From positions 320,152 to 384,151 of the forward strand of contig NZ_KK020676.1 of NCBI RefSeq assembly GCF_000307775.2: a DNA stretch of 64,000 nucleotides, written 5' to 3'. Positions 27,183 to 36,852 of the stretch are shown here, in pieces. Positions within the stretch are counted from its first letter, which is position 1; each line of letters starts with the position of its first letter. Source of the DNA: Stutzerimonas stutzeri KOS6 (GTDB taxonomy: Bacteria > Pseudomonadota > Gammaproteobacteria > Pseudomonadales > Pseudomonadaceae). Made by a program: the position numbers and the translations under genes. Below the pieces are notes generated by a model. The model did no database searches. It was not told the DNA's origin and was given only the letters and a program-made list of their open reading frames with translations.

Positions 27183-28552
27183 AGCCACTCAGCCTCGCAT
27201 CGCGTCTCGCGCTTCAAATCACACTGACCGGCGCCGCTTTGGTCGCGCTGCTGATTGCACTGAGCTACTGGGTACTGGTGCGCCAACTGGAACTGCGCGC
27301 CCAGGAGGAAGTGACGGCCAAGCTCTCTCAGATCGATCATGGACTCCTCGAAGACACCAAAGCCCGTATGGGCCGCTCCTGGCAACACGCATTGAGCGAT
27401 ACCGTACTCGGCCATGACAACCTTTCGATTACGGTCATCGGCGATACAGCGAAATCACCCATTTTCAGTATCGGCCGATTCGCCAATGCGCCGCAGCAGC
27501 TGGATCTCGTGAGCAGGGACGGCGACTATCTTGGCTGGACAACGAAAGATGGCGTGCAGATGCTAACCGGGCGCAAGCAAATCCAAGTCCCGGGACTGGC
27601 TCCAATGACGCTTTTACTTTCGCAAGATCGCAGTGCCGATCAACGGCTGGTGGCTGCATTCCTGCGCTCGGCCTTAGTGACCGTGCCGATGCTACTGATA
27701 TTGATCGGATTGGCTGGATGGCTAATCGCCCAAAATGGCTTGCGGCCGCTTCGCAAGTTCCGGGCCTTGGCGACTAAGGTATCTACACAGGATCTATCAC
27801 CTCGAATCCGCACCGATCGGCTTCCGCAAGAGCTCCAGGCATTGGCGCACAGCCTCAACGTAATGCTTCATCGACTCGATGACGGCGTTCAGCAACTGTC
27901 ACAATTCTCGGACGATGTGGCTCATGAGTTAAAAACTCCGCTGAACAACCTGATAGGCAAGGCGCAGGTGACTTTGGTGCGTGAGCGAAGCAAGGAGCAT
28001 TATCGGGAGGTGATCGAGTCGTCGGTTGAAGAACTCGAACGCATGGATCGAATCGTGTCAGACATGCTGTTTCTCGCCCAGGCCAGCCACGCCAGCCCAG
28101 CACTGAAGCTCGAACAATTATCTTTAGGAAGCGAGGCGAGGCGCGTATGTGAATACTTCGAAGTCCTTGCCGAAGAAGCGGGAGTCGCTACGACAGTAAC
28201 GGGCGATGCCATGATTTTGGGAAATCGACTTATGGTCCAGCGGGCCATTTCCAACCTGCTATCCAACGCGCTGCGGCATTCAAATACTGGCAGTACGGTC
28301 GAACTTAAGATCCTTGAGGAGGACGTAGACATCGTCTCGCTGGCTGTCACCAATCATGGCGCGACTATCGAATCGGATCATCTCCCACATCTGTTCGACC
28401 GCTTTTACCGCGTTAACGGCATACAACCTCGCGGGGCAGGATTGGGGCTAGCGATTGTCCGCTCAGTGATGAACCTCCACAAAGGCCACGTGGCCGTCGC
28501 CAGCAAAGACGGTCGGACCACGTTTGAACTCACGTTTCCTCGGCAGGCCTGA
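27179..28552 (+). CDS. czcS: CzcS, metal-responsive sensor histidine kinase
   Basis: 457 residues: two membrane helices flank a periplasmic sensor of about 130 residues, then HAMP, the dimerisation box DDVAHELKTPLNNL with the phosphorylated His near residue 249, and an ATPase domain (ISNLLSNALRHS; GAGLGLAIV). Translation starts at a TTG overlapping the czcR stop (TTGA), with GGAGG about eight bases upstream. It phosphorylates CzcR. It is one of two metal-type kinases in the island. Confidence 0.87.
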   Translation: MKPLSLASRLALQITLTGAALVALLIALSYWVLVRQLELRAQEEVTAKLSQIDHGLLEDTKARMGRSWQHALSDTVLGHDNLSITVIGDTAKSPIFSIGRFANAPQQLDLVSRDGDYLGWTTKDGVQMLTGRKQIQVPGLAPMTLLLSQDRSADQRLVAAFLRSALVTVPMLLILIGLAGWLIAQNGLRPLRKFRALATKVSTQDLSPRIRTDRLPQELQALAHSLNVMLHRLDDGVQQLSQFSDDVAHELKTPLNNLIGKAQVTLVRERSKEHYREVIESSVEELERMDRIVSDMLFLAQASHASPALKLEQLSLGSEARRVCEYFEVLAEEAGVATTVTGDAMILGNRLMVQRAISNLLSNALRHSNTGSTVELKILEEDVDIVSLAVTNHGATIESDHLPHLFDRFYRVNGIQPRGAGLGLAIVRSVMNLHKGHVAVASKDGRTTFELTFPRQA

Positions 28553-28674
28553 CTCAAAGTGATACCGCACGGAGACAGCCATCACTACGAAGGGGCAAAA
28601 ACCACAGGGACAAACAACCATTTCGAGGGCATGCGCGTTGGCCGGGTAACCAGGCCCGCAAGCCCCAACGCCGT

Positions 28675-29079
28675 TCATTTAATGCATGCGTCCTCGCTAA
28701 TTCCGGCGAGAATGCCGCAAGCCTCAACTTCCCGCCCATCGTTGCAATTAGCCCGCAGTGAAACGAGTTGTCGTTCGAGTGATTGCAGAGCGGTTATCTG
28801 GGATCTGACTTGAGAAATGTGATCATCGAGTAAGGCATTGACGGCCGTACAAGGCTGGCGAGGGTCATCCTGGTAGCTTTGGAGTGCGTGAATCTCTGGA
28901 AGTGACAGATTCAAGATTCGGCAGCGCCGGATGAAAGCTAGCCGCTCGCCATGCTTCTCGGTGTAGACACGATAGCCGTTCGCCTGGCGATCAGGCGGTG
29001 GCAACAAGCCCTGCTGCTCATAGAAGCGGATCGTCTGTGTATCAATCCCTATTAGCCTTGCTAACTGACCAATGCGCAT
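28675..29079 (-). CDS. cadR: CadR-like MerR-family regulator
   Basis: 134 residues: MerR winged helix at the start (MRIGQLARLIGIDTQTIRFY), a dimerisation helix, and Cys residues at PCTAVN (about 79), NCNDG and EACGI near 112-121, the pattern of cadmium/lead/zinc sensors. It is divergent from the transporter at 29172 and should bind the dyad at 29112-29130 between them. The ATG at 29079 gives the canonical MerR start. Confidence 0.85.
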   Translation of the reverse strand: MRIGQLARLIGIDTQTIRFYEQQGLLPPPDRQANGYRVYTEKHGERLAFIRRCRILNLSLPEIHALQSYQDDPRQPCTAVNALLDDHISQVRSQITALQSLERQLVSLRANCNDGREVEACGILAGISEDACIK

Positions 29080-29107
29080 CGTGTGAATCCTCATCGGCTC
29101 TGCGTTA

Positions 29108-29138
29108 TTGACCTTATAGTAGCTATAAGGCTTTTAAT
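29108..29138 (+). promoter_or_regulatory. MerR-type promoter with CadR operator
   Basis: TTGACC (-35, 29108-29113) and TTTAAT (-10, 29133-29138) are 19 bp apart, the over-long spacing of MerR-regulated promoters. The spacer contains the perfect dyad CCTTATAG-TAG-CTATAAGG at 29112-29130. It drives the transporter gene at 29172. Confidence 0.82.
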
Positions 29139-29171
29139 GATCCCATCTTCGATTTCAAGTGGAGCCGTATC

Positions 29172-30062
29172 ATGAGCAAGTCCGATGGTCCCTGCGGCTG
29201 CGATGCGACACCAGCCGCTGATGCCGATATGCAAAACCCTTCCGATACGACGGGGCAATGGGTCAGTGTTTACGCCGTGCCCAAGATGGATTGTCCATCA
29301 GAAGAGCGAATGATCCGCTTGGCGCTGAATGGTTTGGACGGAGTTCGGAAGCTGACTTTTGATCTGTCGGACCGTCGGTTAGATGTCATGCATGACAGTG
29401 CCGTTGAGCCCATAACCAAAAAGCTGGCGACGTTAGGGCTAGGCGCCACTCTTCAGAAAACTGTCGCGGCAGACCCTGAGATGATCAAAGCCGCCGAGAA
29501 TCCGGCGAACTCTACACAGGAATCCCGCTCCCTACGTTTACTGTTAGGCATCAACGCCTTCATGTTCGTGGTAGAGATGACTGCTGGCCTGATTGCCAGG
29601 TCCGCGGGTCTGATTGCCGATTCGCTCGACATGTTCGCTGACGCGGCAGTGTACGGCCTGGCCCTTTATGCGGTTGGGCGCAGCGTCAATCTGCAGGTGC
29701 GTGCTGCACACCTTGCTGGTGTGCTCCAGCTGATTTTGGCCCTCGGCGTGCTCGTAGAGGTGATCAGACGCTTTATATTCGGCAGCGAGCCCGAGTCGCT
29801 GATAATGATGGCCGTCGCGTTCCTGGCATTGCTCGCCAACACGGGTTGTTTGCTGCTGATTTCCAAACACCGGGAAGGTGGTGCTCACATGAAAGCGAGC
29901 TGGATATTCTCCGCCAATGATGTGGTCATCAACATGGGCGTCATAGTCGCCGGAGCGCTCGTCGCTTGGACTGGGTCCAACTACCCAGACCTGATTATCG
30001 GTACCGTCGTGGGATTCATCGTTCTCAACGGCGCTCGGCGTATTCTGGCGCTCAAGGGTTGA
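29172..30062 (+). CDS. Cation transporter with N-terminal Cys metal-binding domain
   Basis: 296 residues in two parts: residues 1-100 begin with a Cys-rich tip (GPCGCDATP) and a ferredoxin-like, HMA-type domain with PKMDCPSEE and a betaalpha pattern; residues 115-296 are a cation-efflux membrane domain with about six helices and DSLDMFADA as a metal-site motif. The protein ends right after the last helix, so the usual CDF C-terminal dimer domain is missing and the N-terminal domain may replace it. It is controlled by CadR, hence probably for cadmium, zinc or lead. It is not the same type as the CDF gene at 15894. Confidence 0.8.
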   Translation: MSKSDGPCGCDATPAADADMQNPSDTTGQWVSVYAVPKMDCPSEERMIRLALNGLDGVRKLTFDLSDRRLDVMHDSAVEPITKKLATLGLGATLQKTVAADPEMIKAAENPANSTQESRSLRLLLGINAFMFVVEMTAGLIARSAGLIADSLDMFADAAVYGLALYAVGRSVNLQVRAAHLAGVLQLILALGVLVEVIRRFIFGSEPESLIMMAVAFLALLANTGCLLLISKHREGGAHMKASWIFSANDVVINMGVIVAGALVAWTGSNYPDLIIGTVVGFIVLNGARRILALKG

Positions 30063-30117
30063 AGGAGCTCCCGTTACAGAAAAAGGGTGTCTTCATGCCT
30101 GTAAGCCATCCGGGTCT

Positions 30118-30151
30118 AGCGGCGTCAGCTAAAACTGGCGACGCCGCTTTA
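30118..30151. terminator. Hairpin between convergent transporter and HAD genes
   Basis: AGCGGCGTC and GACGCCGCT form a 9-bp stem with a short loop, followed on the plus strand by TTTAG. It lies between the converging ends of the two genes and overlaps the HAD stop. Confidence 0.55.
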
Positions 30152-30781
30152 GCCGTTGGCGGATGGTGGGTATTGCAGAACGTGGGCTGCAAAGTCCATC
30201 AGCGAGACGAAGCCGCACTGATCGGCTTTTCCTTCACGCTGTAGGTGGTAGCCCCGCATGCCTTGCCCAATTGGACCAAGCATATCGGCTTGCAACGTGT
30301 CACCGATCATTGCGATAGCGGAGGCCTCGCAGCCAAGCTGTTCGATCATCTGACGATAGATTGCGGGCTCAGGCTTTATTGTCCCAACCTCAAAGCTCCA
30401 TCCGTAAACATCGAACGACGGCAGTAACAGTTTGGCCGGAATCGCATATGGGGCTGCGAGATTGGAGCACAACGCGAGATTCAGGCCGGCGTCCTTTAGC
30501 TGATTTAGCGACTCCAACGCATCATCGAAAAGGCGAACGCTGGCCAGCTCGGTGAAAAGGTCGCTTTCAAGGCTAGCTAACTCAGAGTTGCTCAACTGCG
30601 CACCGAAATAATCGGCAGCTCCAGCCAAGCCCAGATTTCGAGTCATCAGAGTCCGTGCGTCATCCGGCCTTGGTGTTTTGCCCTGAAGCCGCAGGTTCTG
30701 CATCAGTTGGCGGAAAGGATGGCGGCGCTCACCTATCTGGAGAAGCGTGCCAAACACATCGAAAACTACTGCTTGTATCAT
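30149..30781 (-). CDS. HAD-family hydrolase
   Basis: 210 residues with the four HAD motifs: nucleophile FDVFGTLL near residues 8-15, CSN near 105, KPEPAIY with the motif III Lys near 136, and IGDTLQADMLG near 158. The cap suggests a small-molecule phosphatase or dehalogenase-like member; the substrate is unknown. It sits between the cadmium gene pair and the tcmP remnant and has no obvious metal role. Confidence 0.75.
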   Translation of the reverse strand: MIQAVVFDVFGTLLQIGERRHPFRQLMQNLRLQGKTPRPDDARTLMTRNLGLAGAADYFGAQLSNSELASLESDLFTELASVRLFDDALESLNQLKDAGLNLALCSNLAAPYAIPAKLLLPSFDVYGWSFEVGTIKPEPAIYRQMIEQLGCEASAIAMIGDTLQADMLGPIGQGMRGYHLQREGKADQCGFVSLMDFAAHVLQYPPSANG

Positions 30782-30837
30782 GCCGGTACCTCTACCGTTG
30801 GAGGCGAACCGCCCACCCGAAGAGCGATGCCGCCCCT

Positions 30838-31180
30838 CTCAGTTTTCTGAACTGGATTTCTTCAGAGGTGGCACGAAGAAGATGGGTCTTTGCGGGGGCG
30901 CTATCAGGATATCTGTCGACTTGATGCTTGTGCCTTTTCGACGCCTTGTTTTGCCGTTCTTGTCGACCGCCAGCAGATCACCGGTCGCGACAGCAATGTC
31001 GAGTGCCTGCTTTACGCGAAGCTCGTCAGCCATGGTGTAGTTGGTCAATCCGCTCATCAGGCCCAAAAAAGGTTGCCGTTCTACCTCGTAGACCTGTTTG
31101 GGCAAGAGCTCCGAAAGTTCTCCTCGGATGCGGTCATTGGTAGCATCGTCGAAATAATGCTCATCCAACAGCAAATCGTG
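30838..31180. repeat. Direct repeat, left copy (tcmP 3' end)
   Basis: This 343-bp segment aligns without gaps to 56354-56696, same orientation, with scattered mismatches. Both copies encode the C-terminal part of a three-Cys-motif partner protein. The copies flank the whole copper block, 25.5 kb apart. Confidence 0.75.
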
Positions 31181-31645
31181 CTGACCTGTCACGGCGATAT
31201 CCCGATTGGCGTCGTAGCTGAAAAAGCTGGAAGGCGACAGCATATGGGAAAAGTTGTTGCGGTATTTCCAGTGGATCTTCTTCATCACATCGTTAGCGCG
31301 GTAGTTGTTCGCCAGATGGATAAACCAATAGGCCATCGGGTTGCTGCCGGCCGGACGAATGAAGAAGACGGTCATGTACTGGGCACCGCTTTCCTGCTTG
31401 ATCCCCTCGGACAGATAGCGCTGGATCAGGTATTGCCAGCTCCGTGGCTGATGCGCCTTCAGCTGTTTAAGCATGTCCCATGGCACATGCTGATCCAAGC
31501 CGATATTTGCAATGGCTTTCCGGTTCGCTTGGCGGTCGGCTAGATACGTAACCAAAAAATCGACATTGAAGGTCAGCAGGACCTCGGCTTTGTTGAGATT
31601 CTGGAAAATCCATTTGATCTTAGGGAACGGCACATCGCCATACAT
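30839..31645 (-). pseudogene. tcmP: Truncated three-Cys-motif partner protein gene
   Basis: The frame encodes the C-terminal two thirds of a TcmP protein; YGDVPFPKIKWIFQNLNKAE marks where homology begins. The N-terminal part is gone: the codons between 31646 and 31693 are antisense to an integrase fragment, so the apparent start there is spurious. TcmP proteins are uncharacterised partners of a three-Cys-motif radical or phage-defence-type protein. A shorter second fragment lies at 56355. Confidence 0.6.
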
Positions 31646-31651
31646 CATGCC

Positions 31652-31945
31652 CAGCCCCGCAGCGAGGATTGCCTTTTTCCGAGCCGGCTGCATATCTCAG
31701 ACCATCTATCCACTCGTCAATACGCTCGTATCGTCAAAGGTTGGGTGAAAGCCATTGGCCCTGATCCAGCCCTGTATGGCATTCACACAATAAGACGTAC
31801 GAAGGCATCGCTGATCTATCGCAGGACGAAGAACCTGCGGGCAGTTCAACTGTTGCTCGGCCATACGAAGCTGGAGAGCACCGTTCGATATCTGGGGATT
31901 GAGGTCGATGATGCCCTAGAGATGGCGGAACAGACCGAGGTTTGA
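31652..31945 (+). pseudogene. C-terminal fragment of a tyrosine integrase
   Basis: The frame reads RSEDCLFPSRL near 31655-31690, then LSTRQYARIVKGW, HTIRRTKASLIYRR (HxxR), LLGHTKLESTVRYLG (catalytic His and nucleophile Tyr). This is the C-terminal catalytic half of the short integrase often found in Pseudomonas islands. The first Arg and the N-terminal half are missing here; the N-terminal start of the same kind of protein occurs downstream at 33804 in the same orientation. Confidence 0.7.
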
Positions 31946-31998
31946 CCATGCATAGCGACGGTCGAAGCCAGGCCGTCGCTAACCGGCCAATAGCCGCC

Positions 31999-32442
31999 CT
32001 AGTCTGCCCACCAGTTCGGTATGACAGATGCTAGGCCGGTCAGGGCGCCGACTACCCCAATCATGATGCTACTCCAGAAGGTTACCGGCTCGCGGCGCTG
32101 CCTACGCTCCTCGCGGATGTCTGCCCTGACAATGCGAATGCCAGCATCTGTGAGATACCTGGGCTCCCGCGGGTCGCTATCAAATTCGACTCGCCCCCAG
32201 AAAGTCCTGTCATCGCGATCAGGCAGTGGGACACCGAGGCGGTCTGCCTCTATCATCCAGTACTCGGTCAAGATCAGCAGCCGCCATTCGTACAGACTGT
32301 CCGACTTCTGAATATAGTCCTGAAGCTGTCCATCCTGTTCCGGTTGGACGGTGTGGGGCGGGTGCATCTTCTCCAGTTCGGACCTGGCTTTTTCGCACTT
32401 GGCCAACTCAGATCGCATCACTCGGTAATGCTTTGTCCACAT
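31999..32442 (-). CDS. Hypothetical protein with C-terminal membrane segment
   Basis: 147 residues: a charged, helical N-terminal part (ELAKCEKARSELEKM), an acidic middle and one hydrophobic segment at the end (SSIMIGVVGALTGLASVIP). GGAGG-rich sequence precedes the ATG. The layout fits a tail-anchored cytoplasmic protein. No family recognised. It lies between the two integrase fragments with the gene at 32559. Confidence 0.55.
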   Translation of the reverse strand: MWTKHYRVMRSELAKCEKARSELEKMHPPHTVQPEQDGQLQDYIQKSDSLYEWRLLILTEYWMIEADRLGVPLPDRDDRTFWGRVEFDSDPREPRYLTDAGIRIVRADIREERRQRREPVTFWSSIMIGVVGALTGLASVIPNWWAD

Positions 32443-32558
32443 CGCTCGCCCCTCCCTTGGAAGAGCGCGACGCTACCTGACTGCAAATCTGAATACCACC
32501 TTGCCCGGCCGAATCCTTGCCCGATGCGCGGCCGGCGGGCGTGCCGTGGAGTATAGGG

Positions 32559-33605
32559 CTAGCCCAAAATAATAGGGGATGGAAGAATCGATTGAGCATT
32601 CGGCTGAACGTATCGTCGGGATAATAGGCATTTAGTAAAATTCAATGCCAATGCTTCGGAATCAGTGGTAACTCCCGGCTGTAACATGCTACCGCGCCCT
32701 TCGACAAGAATGGCTGCAAACGACAATAAGCTAATTAAATTAAAAAGCCGCAAGAAATTACTCGGTGTTGCGTAGCCTTTAAAGAATCCATGCGCAATCC
32801 CATGCCGATTTAAAACAAAGTGCGATGGTAACGACTCTGTATGACCGTAAAAACACCCACGGAAGTACATTTCCATGCTCTCCAGCATCTGCACTCGCTC
32901 ATGATATCGACTTAAATAGTTTATCGTTAATTCCTTGTCTGGATACCAATCATAACCTGCGACCAGTCGTTTCAACTCACCTTGCTTTATTCGATGAAAA
33001 ACCTTTAGAAGCGTCTCTATATTCACGGCATCCTTAACTGGAAGAGAGACGTGCTTTCCAAGCTCTCTTAGGAACCCTTCTATGCAAGGCAGAATTCCAA
33101 CAATTGCCACGCCGTACAGACCCAGACAGTATGCCTTTACAGCCTCAATCAGCTGTTCTTGATACTGAGCAAAAGTGATGCGCTGAGACCATGCCCCACA
33201 AATCAGGTCGGCCATTCGTGGGGGCGTGTACATTTCCAACAGCATATTATTCGCGTGAGCGTACCTTTCCTCTTCACTGTTGCTTTTCGAGATTTTTCCG
33301 CCGTATTCAGATAGAAATCCAAAGCTATGATATGGGGGGAGTACTATCTCAGTAGTCGCAAACGTATCTCTGTACCAAGCTAGCCCAGAGCCCACTTTGA
33401 TTTCCGAAAGATCTCTTGGAAAAAATGCACACTCACCAGATGAAACAATTTTATATCCGCGAATATCCCGAAAACAGCTCAGCTTCGCTTCCTGCAAACT
33501 ATCAAACTCATGCTTCCCTCGATGTAAGCAAGCTTCTACTGCTTTTATTCCTCGCCCCAGCGCCATCGATTTTCTGCACTGCTTGTAAGCCTTAGCGAAG
33601 TCCAT
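32559..33605 (-). CDS. Hypothetical protein with a HEPN-like RHGIAH motif
   Basis: 348 residues, A+T-rich compared with neighbours. The C-terminal third has LNRHGIAHGFF near residue 290, which fits the Rx4H motif of HEPN-fold RNases and of related defence proteins; the preceding part is helical (AIVGILPCIEGFLRELGK). The ATG at 33605 with AAGG six bases upstream is preferred over the longer frame from 33707. No toxin or antitoxin partner is adjacent. A role in phage defence is only a guess from the motif and the setting. Confidence 0.5.
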   Translation of the reverse strand: MDFAKAYKQCRKSMALGRGIKAVEACLHRGKHEFDSLQEAKLSCFRDIRGYKIVSSGECAFFPRDLSEIKVGSGLAWYRDTFATTEIVLPPYHSFGFLSEYGGKISKSNSEEERYAHANNMLLEMYTPPRMADLICGAWSQRITFAQYQEQLIEAVKAYCLGLYGVAIVGILPCIEGFLRELGKHVSLPVKDAVNIETLLKVFHRIKQGELKRLVAGYDWYPDKELTINYLSRYHERVQMLESMEMYFRGCFYGHTESLPSHFVLNRHGIAHGFFKGYATPSNFLRLFNLISLLSFAAILVEGRGSMLQPGVTTDSEALALNFTKCLLSRRYVQPNAQSILPSPIILG

Positions 33606-33803
33606 AGCTGCCCTTGTTATTCGACCCACTGATTCGATCGAACCTACCTGACAACACCTAGCCACGCAAACCATCTGCCGGCGCAGCCCGGCGGTAATGA
33701 CTGACACGCAATTATTAGACGAATTTGAACGTCAGCTTCTGGCCGGTTAGCGACCATTGCTCTGGCTAGCCATCCTTGTCCTCCCACACGTGGAGGACTT
33801 GCC

Positions 33804-33926
33804 ATGAACATCATCGCTACCTGGAGCCGTCAGCCCTGGAACAAAGGGAAATTGGTCGGGCAGAAAATCCCGCTCCGACTGAGAGATATCTGGGCGATCC
33901 GAGTAAGGGGTCATGCCGAGATATAA
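33804..33926 (+). pseudogene. N-terminal fragment of a tyrosine integrase
   Basis: Forty codons from an ATG preceded by GGAGG: TWSRQPWNKGKLVGQK and DIWAIRVR match the start of the short Pseudomonas-island integrase whose C-terminal half lies upstream at 31652. Homology ends near 33905 and the frame stops at 33924. The order C-terminus then N-terminus on one strand cannot come from a simple insertion into one gene. The stretch 33606-34402 otherwise holds only the next remnant and a metal box. Confidence 0.6.
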
Positions 33927-34040
33927 GTAAAATTCACTCACTTCGCACGTAACGTGTTGATGCCAAGAGAATTTACCAAATCGACCGCACAGCCTCTGAT
34001 CGTGGACTATCTTTTCTGACTCCTCAGAAAAGGAGTTCCT

Positions 34041-34145
34041 ATGGCTTCATTAGAGCGTACGGCGTATCCCACTCTGCCAAAGGCGTATTCAAAAGCAGAG
34101 TACCTGCGCTTAGGCTTTTGCACGGTTCGGTATTCATCAAAATGA
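34041..34145 (+). pseudogene. Possible N-terminal scrap of a Tn3-family transposase
   Basis: An ATG with AGGAG upstream opens a 34-codon frame beginning MASLERTAYP, which resembles the start of Tn3-family TnpA proteins. The match is lost after about 20 codons. Weak evidence, but together with the adjoining integrase piece it suggests stacked insertion scars. Confidence 0.3.
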
Positions 34146-34260
34146 AGCGGCCGAGCATCGAACAATGGAGGCATAGGCTAGGCCAGCAGGCGGTATCTGC
34201 GCGAGCTACTTTTCCAGCAGCTCGCTTCAACATACATACGACCTGACATACCAGAGAACC

Positions 34261-34275
34261 TGACAGAAATGTAAT
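34261..34275. promoter_or_regulatory. Metal box upstream of copA (TGACA-N4-TGTAAT)
   Basis: The right half is perfect and the left half differs by one base from TTACA. It lies 128 bp before the copper ATPase start and probably binds the copper response regulator. Confidence 0.5.
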
Positions 34276-34402
34276 GGTTACTTCAGCCTTTGGTCAGGAC
34301 GCTTTGCATATATTGGCTGTCAGACGCTGCAAGCATTGAAAAACCGCAAATGTCCCTGCAATAGGCCAAGTTCGTCGCTAACCAATCCATAAGGTGCCCC
34401 GT

Positions 34403-36766
34403 ATGTCCTCTCAGCAGTGCCATCACCAGCCCGACCAAACGAAAGGTACTGCAGCACTCACAGACCCCGTCTGCGGGATGAAGGTGGAAGAGGATAGCGA
34501 GCATCAAGAGCATTATCAGGGAAGCACTTACCGCTTCTGCAGCCAGGGTTGCCAGACCAAGTTTCGTTCCGACCCTGCTCGATATCTCGCTGCACCGCAG
34601 GCTCATGGAACCTCCTCTCGGGCATCTACCCCACCCGCACAGAAACCACCCGCCGGTGATGCAACGACAGAGTACACCTGCCCGATGCACCCTGAGATCC
34701 GCCAAATGGGTCCAGGTGATTGCCCTATCTGTGGGATGTCATTGGAACCTCTGATCCCTGAACTCGACGAGGAGGAGAATCCCGAACTCAAGGACTTCTC
34801 GAAGCGATTCTGGTGGTCTCTGCCCCTGACCGTAGCAGTAACCCTGTTGGCAATGGCGGGACATGCGATACCGCTGTTTCACGGGGCTAGCCAGAACTGG
34901 GTTGAACTGGCCCTCACGACCCCGGTTGTCTTGTGGGCAGGCTGGCCATTTTTCGCGCGCGGTCTCGCCTCGGTCAAACATCGCAGCCCAAACATGTGGA
35001 CCTTGATCGGGCTTGGCACGGGGGCTGCCTATATTTACAGCGTCGTAGCAACCCTCTTACCGAGCATGTTTCCAGAGTCATTCACAGTAGGCGGCCGGAT
35101 AGGCGTTTATTACGAAGCCGCCGCGGTGATCATTTCATTGACTCTGCTGGGCCAGTTGCTGGAATTGAAGGCCCGCTCGCAGACGTCCTCGGCAATTAAG
35201 TCCCTGCTTGGCTTATCACCTAAAACCGCTCGCCGTATCGCCAAAGATGGTTCAGAGGAGGACATCCCGCTCACACATGTTCATGAGGGCGACCATCTGC
35301 GCGTTCGTCCTGGTGAAAAGGTACCCGTTGATGGAGAGGTATTGGAGGGCGAGAGCGCCGTCGATGAATCCATGCTAACGGGCGAGCCGGTTCCGGTGAC
35401 GAAGCGGACAGGCGATTCGCTTATCGGCGCGACGATGAACACGAGCGGCTCGCTTGTCATGCGAGCCACCAGGGTTGGCTCCGGGACTATGCTTTCACAA
35501 ATCGTCCAGATGGTTGCGAATGCACAACGCTCCAAAGCACCCATGCAGCGAATGGCAGACACGGTTGCAGGTTATTTCGTGCTGACGGTCATCGGTATCG
35601 CCTTGCTGACATTCTTTGCATGGGGCCTGTTCGGGCCTGACCAGGGCTGGGTATTCGGCCTGATCAATGCAGTTGCGGTTTTGATCATTGCTTGCCCTTG
35701 CGCACTTGGCCTGGCAACGCCTATGTCGATCATGGTTGCCACAGGCAAAGCGGCTGGAAGTGGAGTGCTTTTCAGAGACGCAGGCGCCATCGAAAATGTC
35801 CGTAAGGTAGACACGCTGATTGTCGATAAAACAGGAACCTTGACCGAGGGCCGACCTGTCTTCGATCGGGCCATAGGCGTCACGCCGTTTGACTCGCAGG
35901 AAGTCATCCGTTTGTCTGCCAGCTTGGATCAAGGTAGTGAGCATCCCCTAGCCCACGCGATCGTAGACCATGCCAGAAGCGAAGGTCTCCAGCTGGCGAA
36001 GCCAGAGACCTTCGAGTCAGGGTCAGGGATCGGAGTCCGTGGTCTGGTGGAAGGCAAGCAGCTACAGCTAGGCAACACCGCGCTTATGGAAGATGCGGGT
36101 GTGAGCGTCGAGCCGTTGAAATATCAGGCAGAAAAAATGCGCGAGAGCGGTACCAGCATTGTGTACCTGGCTGTTGATGGGGCACTTGCCGGCTTGCTGG
36201 CCGTATCGGACCCAATCAAACCGACTTCCAAGGAAGCTGTAGCGCGGCTCCAAGCGGAGGGCGTGCAAGTCATCATGGCCACCGGCGACGGGCTTACCAC
36301 TGCCCGCGCGGTGGCTCGTGAGCTATCGCTCGATGAGGTGCATGGCGAAGTGAAGCCGCAGGACAAGGAGGCGCTGGTGGTTAAGCTACAAGCCCTAGGT
36401 AAAGTAGTCGCCATGGCAGGCGACGGAATAAATGATGCGCCGGCGCTCGCCAGGGCTGATGTCGGCATAGCGATGGGCACGGGCACTGACGTCGCCATGA
36501 ACAGCGCCCAAGTTACGCTCGTTAAAGGTGACCTGATGGGGATACTGCGCGCGCGCACGCTTTCGGTGGCGACGGTTCGCAATATGCGTCAGAACCTTCT
36601 GTTTGCCTTTATGTACAACGGGTTGAGCATCCCGATTGCCGCAGGTCTGCTCTATCCGTTCTTCGGACTGTTGCTGTCTCCGATGATTGCTGCCCTGGCC
36701 ATGAGCCTCAGCTCAGCATCGGTTGTGTTCAACGCACTCCGGCTCCGTCAAACGCGTGTAGTTTGA
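34403..36766 (+). CDS. copA: Copper/silver-exporting P1B-type ATPase
   Basis: 787 residues. In order: YHS domain ([11 protein letters not shown], residues about 20-60), heavy-metal-binding domain ([11 protein letters not shown] then [10 protein letters not shown], near 95-120), eight membrane helices with the Cu site [13 protein letters not shown] near 430, TGEP actuator loop, DKTGTLTEG phosphorylation site, SEHPLA, and [16 protein letters not shown]. There is no N-terminal GMTCxxC domain. It pumps Cu(I)/Ag(I) to the periplasm for CusCBA to remove. The ATG at 34403 with AAGG upstream is preferred over a GTG nine bases earlier. It is the first gene of the copper block. Confidence 0.92.
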   Translation: MSSQQCHHQPDQTKGTAALTDPVCGMKVEEDSEHQEHYQGSTYRFCSQGCQTKFRSDPARYLAAPQAHGTSSRASTPPAQKPPAGDATTEYTCPMHPEIRQMGPGDCPICGMSLEPLIPELDEEENPELKDFSKRFWWSLPLTVAVTLLAMAGHAIPLFHGASQNWVELALTTPVVLWAGWPFFARGLASVKHRSPNMWTLIGLGTGAAYIYSVVATLLPSMFPESFTVGGRIGVYYEAAAVIISLTLLGQLLELKARSQTSSAIKSLLGLSPKTARRIAKDGSEEDIPLTHVHEGDHLRVRPGEKVPVDGEVLEGESAVDESMLTGEPVPVTKRTGDSLIGATMNTSGSLVMRATRVGSGTMLSQIVQMVANAQRSKAPMQRMADTVAGYFVLTVIGIALLTFFAWGLFGPDQGWVFGLINAVAVLIIACPCALGLATPMSIMVATGKAAGSGVLFRDAGAIENVRKVDTLIVDKTGTLTEGRPVFDRAIGVTPFDSQEVIRLSASLDQGSEHPLAHAIVDHARSEGLQLAKPETFESGSGIGVRGLVEGKQLQLGNTALMEDAGVSVEPLKYQAEKMRESGTSIVYLAVDGALAGLLAVSDPIKPTSKEAVARLQAEGVQVIMATGDGLTTARAVARELSLDEVHGEVKPQDKEALVVKLQALGKVVAMAGDGINDAPALARADVGIAMGTGTDVAMNSAQVTLVKGDLMGILRARTLSVATVRNMRQNLLFAFMYNGLSIPIAAGLLYPFFGLLLSPMIAALAMSLSSASVVFNALRLRQTRVV

Positions 36767-36852
36767 AGCCTGTCGGCTTAGGCTTAGGCTTCGGTTGCGA
36801 AGCGACCGATTGCCTCATTGATTGCTCATGAATTGCCCCGTAAGCTGGAAAT

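Noticed and set aside
34039-34233. Minus-strand frame of 64 codons before copA
   Set aside because: It has no ribosome site and lies opposite the possible transposase scrap; composition is not protein-like.
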